Shown here: positions 48,358 to 59,190 of the stretch, one piece after another
How the letters are laid out: each line of letters starts with the position of its first letter
Position numbering within the stretch: the first letter of the stretch is position 1
Assembly (NCBI RefSeq): GCF_032062135.1
Contig: NC_092860.1
Span: 68,791,820-68,855,819, forward strand
Direction of reading: 5' to 3'
From: Pyxicephalus adspersus
Lineage: Eukaryota; Chordata; Amphibia; Anura; Pyxicephalidae
DNA: 64,000 bases
Notes under the pieces: model-generated
What the model was told of the DNA's origin: nothing
Databases searched by the model: none
What the model saw: only the letters and a program-made list of their open reading frames with translations
Program-made: the position numbers and the translations under genes

Positions 48358-49056
48358 CCCTGTTTCCCCGATTATAAGGCACTGTCTTATATTTTTGGAA
48401 ATGCCAAAATATGCCCTAGGTCTTATGTTCAGGGGATGTCTTATTTTTCCATGAAGAAGACTACAGTACACATTTATTGTTGAAAGTCACTCATGATCAC
48501 TCATGTTCCATTGNNNNNNNNNNNNNNNNNNNNNNNNNNNNNNNNNNNNNNNNNNNNNNNNNNNNNNNNNNNNNNNNNNNNNNNNNNNNNNNNNNNNNNN
48601 NNNNNNNNNNNNNNNNNNNNNNNNNNNNNNNNNNNNNNNNNNNNNNNNNNNNNNNNNNNNNNNNNNNNNNNNNNNNNNNNNNNNNNNNNNNNNNNNNNNN
48701 NNNNNNNNNNNNNNNNNNNNNGATTGTCCCCTTCTGATCACTCTATGCCATTGATTGTCCCCTTCTGTTCACTTACCGGTAATTAAGTGTAGGGATTTCC
48801 GTTAGGGCAGGGATCTCCGTTAGGGCAGGAATCAGCAGCTTGCTTCCTGGTGCAGAATGCCGGCTTGTTACTTTCAGTTTCACTCTGCACTGCAGCCAGG
48901 AGCAGACACGTGCTGCAGCCAGCATCAAGGAGACACACACAGGATCAAATATCGGGGGATGTCTTATTCACGGGTGAGTGTCTTATTTTAATTATTTTTT
49001 TCAAAAATCAGGGGTGGCTTATTTAATGGGGATGTTTTAAAATCGGGGAAACACGG
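48358..49056 (+). mobile_element. DNA transposon with CCGTGTTTCCCC termini, copy 2, contains an assembly gap
   Basis: Left end CCCTGTTTCCCCGATTATAAG and right end AAATCGGGGAAACACGG are inverted repeats flanked by TA (48356-48357 and 49057-49058). Subterminal TCTTATTTT phrases match copy 1 at 6599-7164. The interior holds a tandem repeat and a run of N. Confidence 0.82.
48514..48721. other. Assembly gap (208 N) inside a minisatellite
   Basis: The bases on both sides are repeats of a unit of about 31 bp: TCATGATCACTCATGTTCCATTG on the left, and GATTGTCCCCTTCTGATCAC with TCTATGCCATT on the right, followed by another partial unit. No reading frame through this gap is meaningful. Confidence 0.9.
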
Positions 49057-49289
49057 TAGGCCATACCTGGCCTAAAGGCTGGAGTTTGCCGACCTCTGTT
49101 TTAGAATATCATTATTACAGTACATTCTAACTAGGAACATATTTGTATATAGTCAGACCCCCTTTTTTTAGGTACAGGGAGTTGCAGTGGGGACTTGTTG
49201 TGGAAAGGTAAGTCACCATGAGCAGGTGGGGAGCTGGGTTGCTGTAGTTAGGGAGTGGTAGGGGCTCACATAAATAGAAGGCAGGCTCT

Positions 49290-49870
49290 GTGTTTGAGCA
49301 CCCAAACAAATTTGCTAAGTTTCATAAAGATATGGTTGTGACAAATACAGGGGTGTCACCCATGGATGTCACTGCTTTCCCTAACAGGCAGGAGAGCAGC
49401 CCATCTAGAAGGGTTGGAGGAGGCAATGCAGGAAGACAATTGGGAGTAATAGGGGATCCTTTAATCAAAAGGACTGTTAGAGTAATTTGTCGCCAGGATC
49501 TCCTCAACTGAATGGTTTGTTGATCCTTAAGAACCAGTTTAGAGAACTAGGCTGCAAGTTGAAGGGAATGTTCTCTGGAATATTACCTGTGTCATGAGCA
49601 ACACAGGAAAAGCAGTGGGAGCTTAAACAGTTTAATGCCTTCTTAAGACCTGGTGTTATAGGGAGGGATTTGGGTTCTTAGAGCACTGGAGTGATATTTC
49701 ATTGGGGTATAACCTATATACCAGAGATAGTTTGCACCTAAGTGGGAGGGGGGCTAATGTGCTGGGGGAGAGATTTAGGAGAAAGTTGGAAGAGTATTTA
49801 AAGCAAGACTCAGGGAGGTTGGCACAGTTAAATAAGATGGCATTTAGGTCAGACTGAGGTCAGTCACAAG
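49290..49870 (+). mobile_element. CR1 LINE ORF1 esterase fragment
   Basis: The plus frame NAGRQLGVIGDPLIKRTVRV and ICRQDLLN matches the start of the CR1 ORF1 SGNH/GDSL esterase (GDSLIRGTDRVVCRQ-type; GDPL replaces GDSL). Later frames give FRELGCKLKGMFSGILPV, a GLGS/GITYIPEIVCT-like segment (RDGLHL expected) and WGRDLGES. The middle of the esterase domain, between RQDLLN and the FRELG segment, is missing. Confidence 0.7.
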
Positions 49871-50469
49871 TGGAAGTTGGATTGGGGATAGTTAGGGAAA
49901 GGATTATGGATAGAAATAAGGAGTTTCGCTTGTTAAAAACATTGGTGTCCACAGTACTTTTTGTTCTGCAAAACAACACGATATGGAAAATGCAGCAATG
50001 GTTTAAAGAGTTTGTTCACCAATGCTAGAAATCTGGCAAGCAAAATAGGAGTTGTAGGCCTTATTGCAAAAAAAGCACCATTACTTTGTTGGTATTGCCG
50101 AATCCAAACATTATTCTTCATATGACTGGACTGTTAACATTCCTGGATATAGTCTCTTTCAGAAAGACTGAGTAAAACGAAAAGGTAATGGTGTCTGTAT
50201 ATGAGAGGTGATCTGAAAGTATATGTGAAAAAATAAATTGTGTATCTGTGGGAGGAAGAGAAGAAGAGGAGAAGGAAAAGCCAGGCTTTTGAAGGGCAAC
50301 CAGAGTTAAATTTAAAAACACAAAATTTTATTGTTCCAACAACAAAATGTTAAAAGATTAAGAGCTGTGTATCTATAAATGAATCCTAGGATAACATATA
50401 ACCACTAGTTTCGCAAAAAATAGCAATATAATTTAGTATCATACTAGGTTAGCGATGGCAGTAAGATGT
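49871..50469. other. UBXN6 intron 2, no confident feature
   Basis: No gene or named repeat recognised; it leads into the ribozyme-like motif. Confidence 0.35.
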
Positions 50470-50514
50470 CCCACCCGACGTGTTTCGCCCGAACCGAGCT
50501 TCCTCAGGGGTAAG
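50470..50514 (-). ncRNA. Hammerhead-ribozyme-like motif (possible Penelope-like terminal repeat)
   Basis: On the minus strand the conserved core fits CUGANGA as CTGAGGA (50507-50501). Stem II is GCTCG/CGGGC (50499-50495 with 50491-50487, loop GTT), preceded by one extra A at 50500. GAAA follows (50486-50483), then a minimal stem III ACACGT (50483-50478) and the cleavage-site C at 50477. Stem I pairs CTTACCC (50514-50508) with GGGTGGG (50476-50470), seven pairs with two G-U. The GAAAC-CGTC arrangement with tiny stem III is the form described for Penelope-like elements. Whether it cleaves is unknown. Confidence 0.5.
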
Positions 50515-50954
50515 GGGAGACCTTAGAATTTATAACAATATACAGTATTAACAATTCATATATATGCATTGACTAAACATTAGACTGATGTTTACAATAA
50601 ATTAATAAAGGAAAAAAAAAAGGAAACCAAACAAGACGTACTTAGTATTATTTCTGGGGCTTTTTACCGCCTTGTGATACCGAATTGCTACTTGTAAGTG
50701 ATTTGATAGTGAGACCAATATCAATTTGGAGGTACTGTGATTTCGAGAGAGTAGAGTGCAAAGCATGGGTAAGTATGAATTACTATTTTAATAGGAATAA
50801 AAATGTGTGAGCACAACTGAAATTTATAGTGTGGTTTTGCTTATGTATTATATAGCTAGATAGTAGGGATACTGTAACTTAAAAAAAGATAGTGTTAATA
50901 AAGATAATGTAGCAAGTATTAGTAGGACATTGATTTACTAAAGATAATTTTTGG

Positions 50955-51145
50955 TGTTACTTCTAGGTATAAAATATATATTGAGAATGTTATGATGTAA
51001 TTATCAAATTTGGCCCCAAGATGGCACCAAAATGGCATTACCTGTATGTTGCTAATGTTACTTCTAGATTAAGGATATATATTTAGGATGTTGTAATGTA
51101 ATTATAGGTTAGGCCACAGTATGGCGCCAAAATAGCGTTACCTGC
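50955..51145 (+). repeat. Two-copy tandem repeat, unit about 101 bp
   Basis: TGTTACTTCTAG begins at 50955 and 51056, and each is followed by a TATATAT stretch, a GTAATTAT block and an ATGGC-CCAAAAT-GC-TTACCTG block. The copies differ at many positions, so the duplication is old. Confidence 0.75.
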
Positions 51146-51199
51146 TGGTGTTTCCAGATGTCCGAGTGGATTGAACGGTGTGATAGAAGCTTGAAATGT

Positions 51200-52400
51200 T
51201 TATTCCAGGACTTTCATATGCACAATGGGTATGACATCTCTGTCTGTCTTTCTGTGTCAACCATTGTGCATATGAAAGTCCTGGAATGCTCTTCTAAATG
51301 AGCAGAAAGTAGAAGCCAGCCAAAGAGGACGAGGAATATTTGGAAATGTTGCGGAGGTAAAAGGTGTACTGTAATTACTATTGAAACCATTGAAACTTGA
51401 AAGGAACCATCAGGCAGGTAGAAAGCAAACCAAGAGAGAGCAGTGTCACCTATACAATTGGAGCACATAATTTGGAATTGAAGGGGGTGATTAACAGTGT
51501 CAAAATCAGAGGCAAGATATAGAAGAAGTTAGAGGGAAAAGTTGCCTTGTGACTTTGCTCTGTGGAGGTTGTTGGCCACTTTACTAAGGGCTGTTTCGGT
51601 GGAATGGGCAGCTCGAAAACCAGACGAATGGGTCATGCAGAGAGTTGGTGCTCAGGTATTTGGTAACTCTTTTATAGACAAGACACTCATGAACTTTAGA
51701 AATTTAGGGGAGAAGAGAGATAGGAGGGTAGCTAGACAGTAGGAAAGGGTTTAGAGAAGGTTTCTTCAGGATAGGGAAAAGAATGCCATGCTTGAAAGCC
51801 GAGGGGTAGATACCAGTAGTAAGGAAGAGGTTGAATAGTTTGGTTAGGACTGGGGCCAGGGTGGAGGAATGGGCACAGAATAGATCAGAAGTAATTAGGT
51901 CAAATGTACAGGTAGTAGATGGAGGTGATGAGAGAAGGGAGGAGATTTTATCCAGGGTAACAGGGCTAAGGGAGGTTGTGATGATTTACAGATGAAAGGG
52001 GTGGGTATGGTTGGAGTGGCATGGTGGGCAGAGACATCATCTCTGATTTTGTCAAATTTATCTGTAAAGTAGGTGGCTATGTCTTGGGCAGAGTAGTTGT
52101 GGGGGGAGCAGGTGTGGGGTTTAGGAGGGAGTCAATTGTTGAGAAGAGGCTGTGTGGGTTGGAAGCTTGAGTGGAAATGACAGAGGACAAATATTTTTGC
52201 TTGGCGACAGTGTGTTCAAGTGTTTTTGTCTGGCTTTGTAGTCCATGAAGTCAGCGCTGAGGCCAGATTTCCTCCACTTGTGCTCAGCTGCATGAACAGT
52301 TTTTTGTAGATGTTTTATGTGATTGTTGTGCCAGGGATTTTTTGGAATTGTTACAGCTTTGTTGTAGCTTTGATACATTGTAGATTATATTGATATTGTT
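51200..52400 (-). mobile_element. L2-type LINE, reverse transcriptase fragment
   Basis: Minus-strand pieces, in element order, are PKNPWHNNHIKHLQKTVHAA then EHKWRKSGLSADFMDYKARQ (52200-52378), a SYPPISLLP segment, KVHECLVYKRVTKYLSTNSL (about 51650-51720), ASDFDTVNHPLQF (about 51495) and IGDTALSWFAFYLPDGSFQV (51400-51460). These are the linker, RT and motif A (FDTVNH) regions of L2. Frames change repeatedly. Confidence 0.8.
51202..51287. repeat. Perfect 27-nt inverted repeat with 32-nt spacer
   Basis: ATTCCAGGACTTTCATATGC followed by ACAATGG (51202-51228) is exactly complementary to 51261-51287. It lies at the 3' side of the L2 fragment. A perfect 27-bp stem in otherwise decayed surroundings is striking. 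Confidence 0.95.
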
Positions 52401-52429
52401 AAAGGAGAAGACCTCCTAATTGATGTCTA

Positions 52430-54600
52430 GCTTTATCTAATAAATCAGCAGTTTGAGAAGAGGGCTGAGATTAGTTTTTAACTTCTAGATAGCAATTGGT
52501 CGATTTGCAATGTCTTCTGGGTTTTAGCATAAGAGGATGTTTTAATTAGTATTACCCACAAGAAAGCCATATGGGCATTCCACAATACAAGTTTATCAAC
52601 ATTATCTACATTACAGAATTCAAAATATATAGACAGTTCCTTCTGGGTAGTATTTGTGAACTGGGGATGTTGCAAAAGGAAGGAATTTAAGCGCCATAGG
52701 GATTTTCGAATACTATTCATGGAGTCATAAACAGTAATATATATGCACTTGGTCAGACCATGTGATGTCTCTGATATGGGCTTCCTTATTGGATTGAAGG
52801 GTATGCTTATCTGTAAGAAAAAAGTAATTTCATGAGTATGAATTGTATATTCTTGAATACGAATAAAAGGTGTAGTGCTTTTCTTTACTATGACGGAATC
52901 TCCATATGTCGTAAATGTCATGTGATGGAATAGTGTTTAATAAAGATGTTGAACATAGGTGTGTGGACAAATAACAATCCATAGTAGGATTGGGTATTGC
53001 ATTGAAATCTCCTGCTCTATTCATACAGCTCGGATTTTCCTTTCAGAATTTATTGTAGAAGTTTATTATTAATTCTTACTTCACCTGTGTTTGGTACGTA
53101 GACATTGGTTAAGAGATAAGTATTGCTTTTGATTGTGCAAATTAGGATCAAATATCGACCAATGGTGTCCGATACATGGGAAATATACGTGAATGAGAGA
53201 GTGTCTTTAATTGCAATGAACCCCCCTTTCTTCCTAGGTGCATTGCCAAAATAAAATTGTTTATAATGAGGAAGATATATCTTAGGTGGGTTAGAGGAGA
53301 CAAAATGTGTATAAATAACACATCTGGACGATGAGAATTTAAGTCTCTTTTCAGTATAGACCTTTAAAAAGGGCTATTAAACCCTTTTGCATCTAAGGAA
53401 TACATTTTAAATGTCACCCAAATATCAGAAAGAAAGCTAACAATGAGCTTTGAGAAGGATTGTATTAATGACGAGGTAAGCCATAAGATTATGTTGTACA
53501 AGTAGCAGATTGTGTACAATAATATGTTTAAACAATAAGTAAAGGATCGATAGTAAGATGAGGATAGCAATTTCCACTGAAAAGAACAATTAAGGTGCAA
53601 GAGTTTTAAAAATAATAAACATTCTGGACCAAAAAGCAGAAAATATTGGGCAGCTATTCTGCTTTTTTCTTTGGGGATAAAAGGGTCTTGTAAAACTCAA
53701 CCAGAAGAATGTAGATTGATTCGATTCCTAAGGTGAAATTTTGATGGTTATTAAGCACATGACTAATTTTCTGGTGGAAGTATGGTTATGAAGATAGATG
53801 CTGTATTTTTCATGACCACTCAAAGTAATCTTTGGTTTAGTATTAGTGGGAATTAGAAGATCAGGAGGTGATGTACCCCACTGGGAGAGTAATTTAAGTC
53901 CCGTCTCTATTGACATCAAAGTGAAGGATTTCACTTGGCTGGATATATTATTTTTGATGGGGTATCCCCACTTGTAGGGATTATCGTGAGATTGCAAACT
54001 CATAGTATTGGGGATAGTTTTTTGCGGAGCTGGGTGGTGTGTTGAGAGAGCTCCGAATATAGTGAAATCTCAGAAAATCTTTGTGGTAGCTGGGGATTTT
54101 TACTTGCCACTAGTATGGTTTGTTCATTTATAAAGAGTTAATGGATTGTCACAAGTATATCCCTAAGAACACGTTTCGTTATTGTTGTAGGTTTAGGTAT
54201 ACAATATGCTCTATCTATGATCAGGTCATTGGGTGCGGCTGACAGTAAAAATCATTAAAGGTAATTATACAGTAAAATCCGCAGATCATGAGGCTGTACA
54301 TTCTCAGGGATGCCTCTAAAGGTAATGTTATTTCTTCTCTAGTGATCAAACAACATACCTTTTAATGTTATATCCAAAACAGACTGATTAAGGGTGGGAA
54401 CATTTTCTATATTGGGGGGGGCTACGTGCAGTGTTGTCTGCTGTGTCCTTCTGAAAATTTATCTCCTGTTTAACAGTTCCCTCAGGCCTCCTGTGTATTA
54501 AGCATTTTGGTATGCTGAGATCCCGGGAAGAAGCAGGGATAGAAAGGAGCTCTTTGTTAGTGACAGCAACTGTATAAAATCGGCACACAAAAATTCAAAT
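52430..54600 (-). mobile_element. L1 retrotransposon fragment (ORF1 end to endonuclease)
   Basis: Minus strand: ORF2 start SLDAKGFNSPF (53360-53400), endonuclease with HRPDVLF and DFNAIPNPTMDCYLSTHLCS, and IYDIWRFRHSKEKHYTFYS (52830-53024), then the region after it with FIRIQEYTIHT and WRLNSFLLQHPQFTNT (52478-52921). Upstream sequence at 53700-54600 fits the ORF1-to-ORF2 interval without clear motifs. The reverse transcriptase is absent; the copy stops at the L2 fragment. Confidence 0.75.
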
Positions 54601-54689
54601 GGCGGACGACTCCTCTCAGTCACAGACAGAGCCATTCTCCTCTCTCCCCAGGTGATTAACTGACATCTCCAGATCTATCTCTTACCATT

Positions 54690-54850
54690 TCCTCATAGCA
54701 GATGTGGTAGTGATCTTTTTGACTACTCAGCAGAAGTCTCCCGCAAATTAAAACAGTTCGAGACCCTCTGTACTCGGCTCTTTTGTCATAGAATCCAGCC
54801 GACATTGGCCTACCTAGCTGCTTTACACCCGTTTGACCCCACAGTCATGC
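54690..54850 (+). mobile_element. L1 ORF1 C-terminal fragment
   Basis: A plus frame gives FDYSAEVSRKLKQFETLCTR then LFCHRIQPTLAYLAALHPFD, which resembles the C-terminal domain of vertebrate L1 ORF1p (F-D-S-EV--KR--F-----L---I---L-YPA-L). Short and isolated. Confidence 0.4.
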
Positions 54851-54959
54851 CATGGTGATGAATGTTTAGGCATATTAGCCAAAATGTCCCCACCTGCATA
54901 AAATGTTTTTGTTTTTGTTTAACTGCACCTCTCTGTTCCAGAGAAATTAGGGTTCAAGG

Positions 54960-56117
54960 TAGGAAAGCAGACAGTTTGATGGGCAGAGGTTTTTTATGTT
55001 TAAGGGGGTTTTTACATCTGTTCCCCACTTCCACCTATATTTTCAGTTTCCTGCACCTCCCCATTCCAGATAAATTTTGGTTAAAAGAACAAAAGCTGAA
55101 AGAAAAGCACAGTATTAGAATTATAGTTTGGTGACAGGTAGGTAAAAAATTTAAGGGCCCCACCCCAATGCTCCTTGCTATGGAAATGGATCCTTGGGGT
55201 CCTTAATTTGCATCTTCAATTTCAGACTCTTAGGTGCACTTATGAAACAGCAGCACAAATGTTCAATACTCACAGGTTTTTAAACTTGTGATCCCCATAT
55301 CACAGTGTGTTTTATTGTTTTTGTTTTTTAATTTTTTGGGGGAAGACCCCTCCACTTCCCTCTTTACTGCCATGGTGGTAAAGACTGCAGGGTAAATTTG
55401 CAGCCTCCTGGGGTATTTGTGTCACATATCCCAGGTGGCTGTGGGCTGCTCCTTCTGTGCATCGGGACAGACATCAAGAATGTACCATGAGGTGCTTTCC
55501 TATAGTGTAAAAAGCGTGCTCAATTTCACACATGCCCAATGAGATCAGCACTTAATATAATGGTGAGCATCAGGTTCTGTTTGTGGACAGATCAAGTGAA
55601 TTTTTTTTTTCACAAACCTTTAGCGTTACCTAGATTTAGCTCTAAGAGGCCAAATCTGAAGTTAGGCTGAATTCACACTGGCAGGTTGCATTTGGTGCGT
55701 TTACCCCTCACCTGTTACCAATCCCTAGCAGTTGGCAAGTAGTCATTTAGGAGGGGAAAATGGCATTTTACTGTTAATATGAACTAAGCCTAACTTGTTA
55801 CACCACATTGATCACACTATTACACTATTAAAACATGGAACACTAGGCAGTTGGATTAAAATACACAGCACTAGACAGTTTGGGCAGAATATAAAAAAAT
55901 ACATAGCACTGGACAGTTTAGGCATAATAAAAAAAAATGGAAAAGTTGTATATTCTAACTAGCCAGGTATAGGGGGTAGGTAGAACACTGTCACAGACTA
56001 CTTGATACCTGTGGCATAAATAACTGGGACCACTACATTTCCCCCCCCACACACACACTTTTTTACCATCAGGCTACAGCTTCCCAGCACCAGGCTGAAA
56101 ATTTTTTCTAAGGAGAA
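54960..56117 (+). repeat. Unclassified dispersed element, copy E
   Basis: Collinear with copy B over TTTTCAGTTTCCT, AGGGCCCCACCCCAATGC, TCTTAGGTGCACTT and with A and D over CTTTACTGCCATGGTGGTAAAGACTGCAG-type, TGAATTCACACTGGCAG and CTAAGCCTAACTTGTTAC blocks, and ends with CTAAGGAGAACATTG. It abuts the L1 at 56118. Confidence 0.7.
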
Positions 56118-59100
56118 CATTGTTATATGTTTATAATATCCTTGAATGTTAAAGCGCTACGGTCCCTAAACAAGTGTATGGCAGTCCTCTGGCACTGACA
56201 TAGGGCTGACATAACACTACTCCCAGAAAACATACCTGATGGAAAGTGATTTCCATAGGATGAAACAGCTATAGGTGCGAGAGGTCTCTCCATCCCTGGG
56301 CGTGTAGAAAGCTTACCCAGTCGAATATGAGTGTCCCATATATACTGTATAGTAAGACCGGGTAAAGGGGTGCTGGGTTGTAATAGGGAACAGTCCACCC
56401 AAGGTATGGACCTGAGATCATTTAGGAATAGTAAATTCTCCAAGATAACACACTCCTTATCATCTCTACTGTGGAACCAGTCCACCAGGCGCACTAAAAC
56501 AGAAGCCTGGTAGTAAGATATAATATCTGGAGCCCCCACTCGGCCTTTGTTTTTGTGTTTCGTTAATGTACAAAACGCTATGAGAGGGCATCTGGTTTTC
56601 CAAATAAAGACCTTAAACAGCCTTTGTGTTTTACGGAGGAATGTGGCGGGTAAAAAAATCAGCACTGTTTGGAACACATAGAGCAGCCAGGGCAGGATGT
56701 CCATTTTTAGAGTATTAATACAGGCAAACCAAGACAGGGGTAAAGAATTATACTTCCAATGGTCCGAGTGGAGCTTGCTTTATAGGAGGGCATATTCAAG
56801 ATCAAACATTTTGTGGGGATCAGAAGTAATGAATATTCCAAAATACTATAAGGCATCTGTGCAAATCCTAAAAGATGTGGTAGAACTGATGGACGAGATA
56901 TGAGCTGCCTTTAGAGAAACATTGAGAATTTCGTTTTTGAAATAGTTTACTTTGAAGTTACTATATAGGCTGAATTTGTCAAATTCCTTCAATACAGAAG
57001 GGATTAAGGTATGGGGGGATGTTATATTAAATAAAAAATCATCCGCATATAATGAGGTTTTAAACTGAAATTTTCCTATAGTTATGCCTAATATATTGGG
57101 TTTTCGGCGTAGGGCCACTGCTGGGTTTTCTGACCAATGCATATAAAAGGGGTGATAGAGGGCATCCCTGTCTGGTGCCATTCAAAGTTTGTAATGAGTC
57201 TGACAGTGAGCCATTCACCTGTACTCTAGCGTTTGGTGAGGAATAAAACGCTGCAATTCTAGAAATCATACTTGGACCCAGCCCCACCTGGCTTAACGTC
57301 TCATACATAAGGGGCCAGCTGACCCTGTCAAAAGCCTTTTCGGTGTCGACTGACAGCATACACATAGGGGTCTTTGTAGCTCTTACGTATTAGGTCAACA
57401 GGATGGTTTTATTGGTATTATCCCTGGCCTCTCTCCCGTGTATGAACCCAACCTGATCCCTATAAATTAAAGAAGGCATGTATTGCGAAATCCTATTAGC
57501 TATCAATTTAGAAAAAAATTTCATGTCTACATTAATTAAAGAAATAGCCCTGTAATTTGAGCAAAGTGTGTGGTCCTTTTCTGGTTTTGGTATGACGGTA
57601 ACATGAGCCTCTAGACTTTGTGGCGGGAAGGGTGTGTCAATCGAAATAGAGGAAAACACTCTGGTTAAAAAGGGGGCAATGTTGGAAGCATGGAGTTTAA
57701 AGAACCGTGATGTAAACCCATCTGGACCCAGACTTTACCCACTGGAGTAGATTTATTAGCCCTGAGGCCTGTTCCTCAATAAATGGAGATTCCAGGTGGG
57801 TAGCTACCTCAGCATCTAATTCTGGGAGAGCTGTCTCTGCTATATACTGTTGGAGGGAGGGGCCACAGAATTAGGGTGAATTTAATATAGAGTAAAACTT
57901 GTGGAATGTCTGCAGGACATCCCTGGGGTTGGAGGATATTTCACCCTTCGTGGTACAAATAGAGTGAACATATGTAGCCGACATCCATGGGTGTAGCCTT
58001 CTTGCTAATAGCTTCCCACATTTATCACCATATTGGTAAACTAATTTGCGAAAGCGGTCCCAATGGCATTGATGGGCTAGGTCATAAAGTTCAAGGAGAC
58101 TAGGTGATGGGCTAGGTCATAAAGTTCAAGGAGACTTTATGACCTAGCAGCATTCAACTCTAAAAATGTGTCAGGGGACATAGTTTGTTTATATAGATGT
58201 TCTAAGGACCTGATCTTGTCGTTTAAGGTTTTAATCCCTTGTGCTCTAATCGTTTTAAGTCTAGCCCCTTGTTGGATTTAAATTCCCTGAATAACCGCCT
58301 TCATAGCTTCCCATTGTATGGACAGTGTGGTAAAATCAAAGTAGTGGTCTCAGATAAAATTAGTGATTGTGTCTGTGACAGCCTTTGCACATAGCACGTC
58401 CTTAAACAGGGAGTTGTTACACTTTAATGTCCAAGACTTAGGGCCTGCCTGCGGGATATGAAGAGTTACCGTGACTGAAAAGTGATCTGACCAGGGGCAG
58501 GAATCTATGGGGGCTGTGGGGTGACAGTCTAATACAGGGGGGGGGGGCTCACTATTAGGTAGTCAATACGGGAGTACACGCGTTGCGGATTTGAATAAAA
58601 GGTGTAGTCCTTAGTAGTTGGGTTTAAAGTGCACCAGACATCTATTAACCTAACATCCTGTAATTTAAAGTGGAAGGAGTTTAACTCTGAGTAGGAAATA
58701 GGCGTTTTCCCAGAGGAGGTGTCTATACGGGGATTAAGGGCAAAATTGAAATCTCCCCCAACTATCACTTGGCCCCCAGCAAATCCCTTCAAAATATCTA
58801 GATATTGTGTGGTAGCTGCCGATGGTTGATGGTTAAGCGCATAGAGGGAAGTTATTGTAAACTTCTTGCCCCATATGGAGGTCTTAATAAGCAAATATCT
58901 GCCCTGAGAATCAGATAAAGTGTCTAGAATCTGAATTGGTAGAGTTTTATGAAATGTGACTGATACTCGCTTCAATTTGGACTCCGGGCTGGAGCTGTGA
59001 AACCACGAAGTGTAGTAATGGTTGAGGAGAGTAGGAATCGTATTAGTCTGAAAATGGGTCTTCTGTAGAGTCAAGATTTGAACTTTCACCTTATGCTGAG

Positions 59101-59190
59101 GGTAGAGTAACTTTGAGCGCTTGTTGAGGTTATTATTACTCTTAACATTAAGGGTACGAATTTTCAACGGTTGGGCCTGTTGTGAATGTG
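56118..59190 (-). mobile_element. L1 retrotransposon ORF2, best-preserved copy
   Basis: On the minus strand ORF2 starts at MKIRTLNVKSNN (59167) and stays open for 212 codons through the endonuclease, with GGDFNFALNPRID, KDYTFYSNPQRVYSRIDYLI and a VWCTLNP segment. The reverse transcriptase follows with VTVIPKPEKDH, YRAISLINVDMKFFSKLIAN, DQVGFIHGREARDN, DTEKAFDRVSWPLMYETL, NGTRQGCPLSPLLYAL and TSLYADDFLFN (56846-57659), then the C-terminal part to 56123. Intact YADD and GTRQGCPLSP motifs show less decay than the other copies, but stops and a frameshift between 57700 and 58500 break it. A 35-bp tandem duplication lies at 58070-58136. Confidence 0.92.

Larger units (their letters stand above)
48076..49098 (-). 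mobile_element. hAT-like element, reverse orientation, split by a nested transposon
   Basis: It carries TGGCTCTGCCCCCCACCAGG, a GCAATGCATACGGAGGAGA block and CCCTATTTACC, shared with the MITE at 8953-9233, plus AGAGCCGCATGCGGC. The right end GGAGTTTGCCGACCTCTG (49081-49098) is the hAT terminus. The nested CCGTGTTTCCCC element takes 48358-49056. Confidence 0.65.

Noticed and set aside
48477..48786. Open frames on both strands across 48477-48786
   Set aside because: They are produced by the run of N and have no coding meaning.
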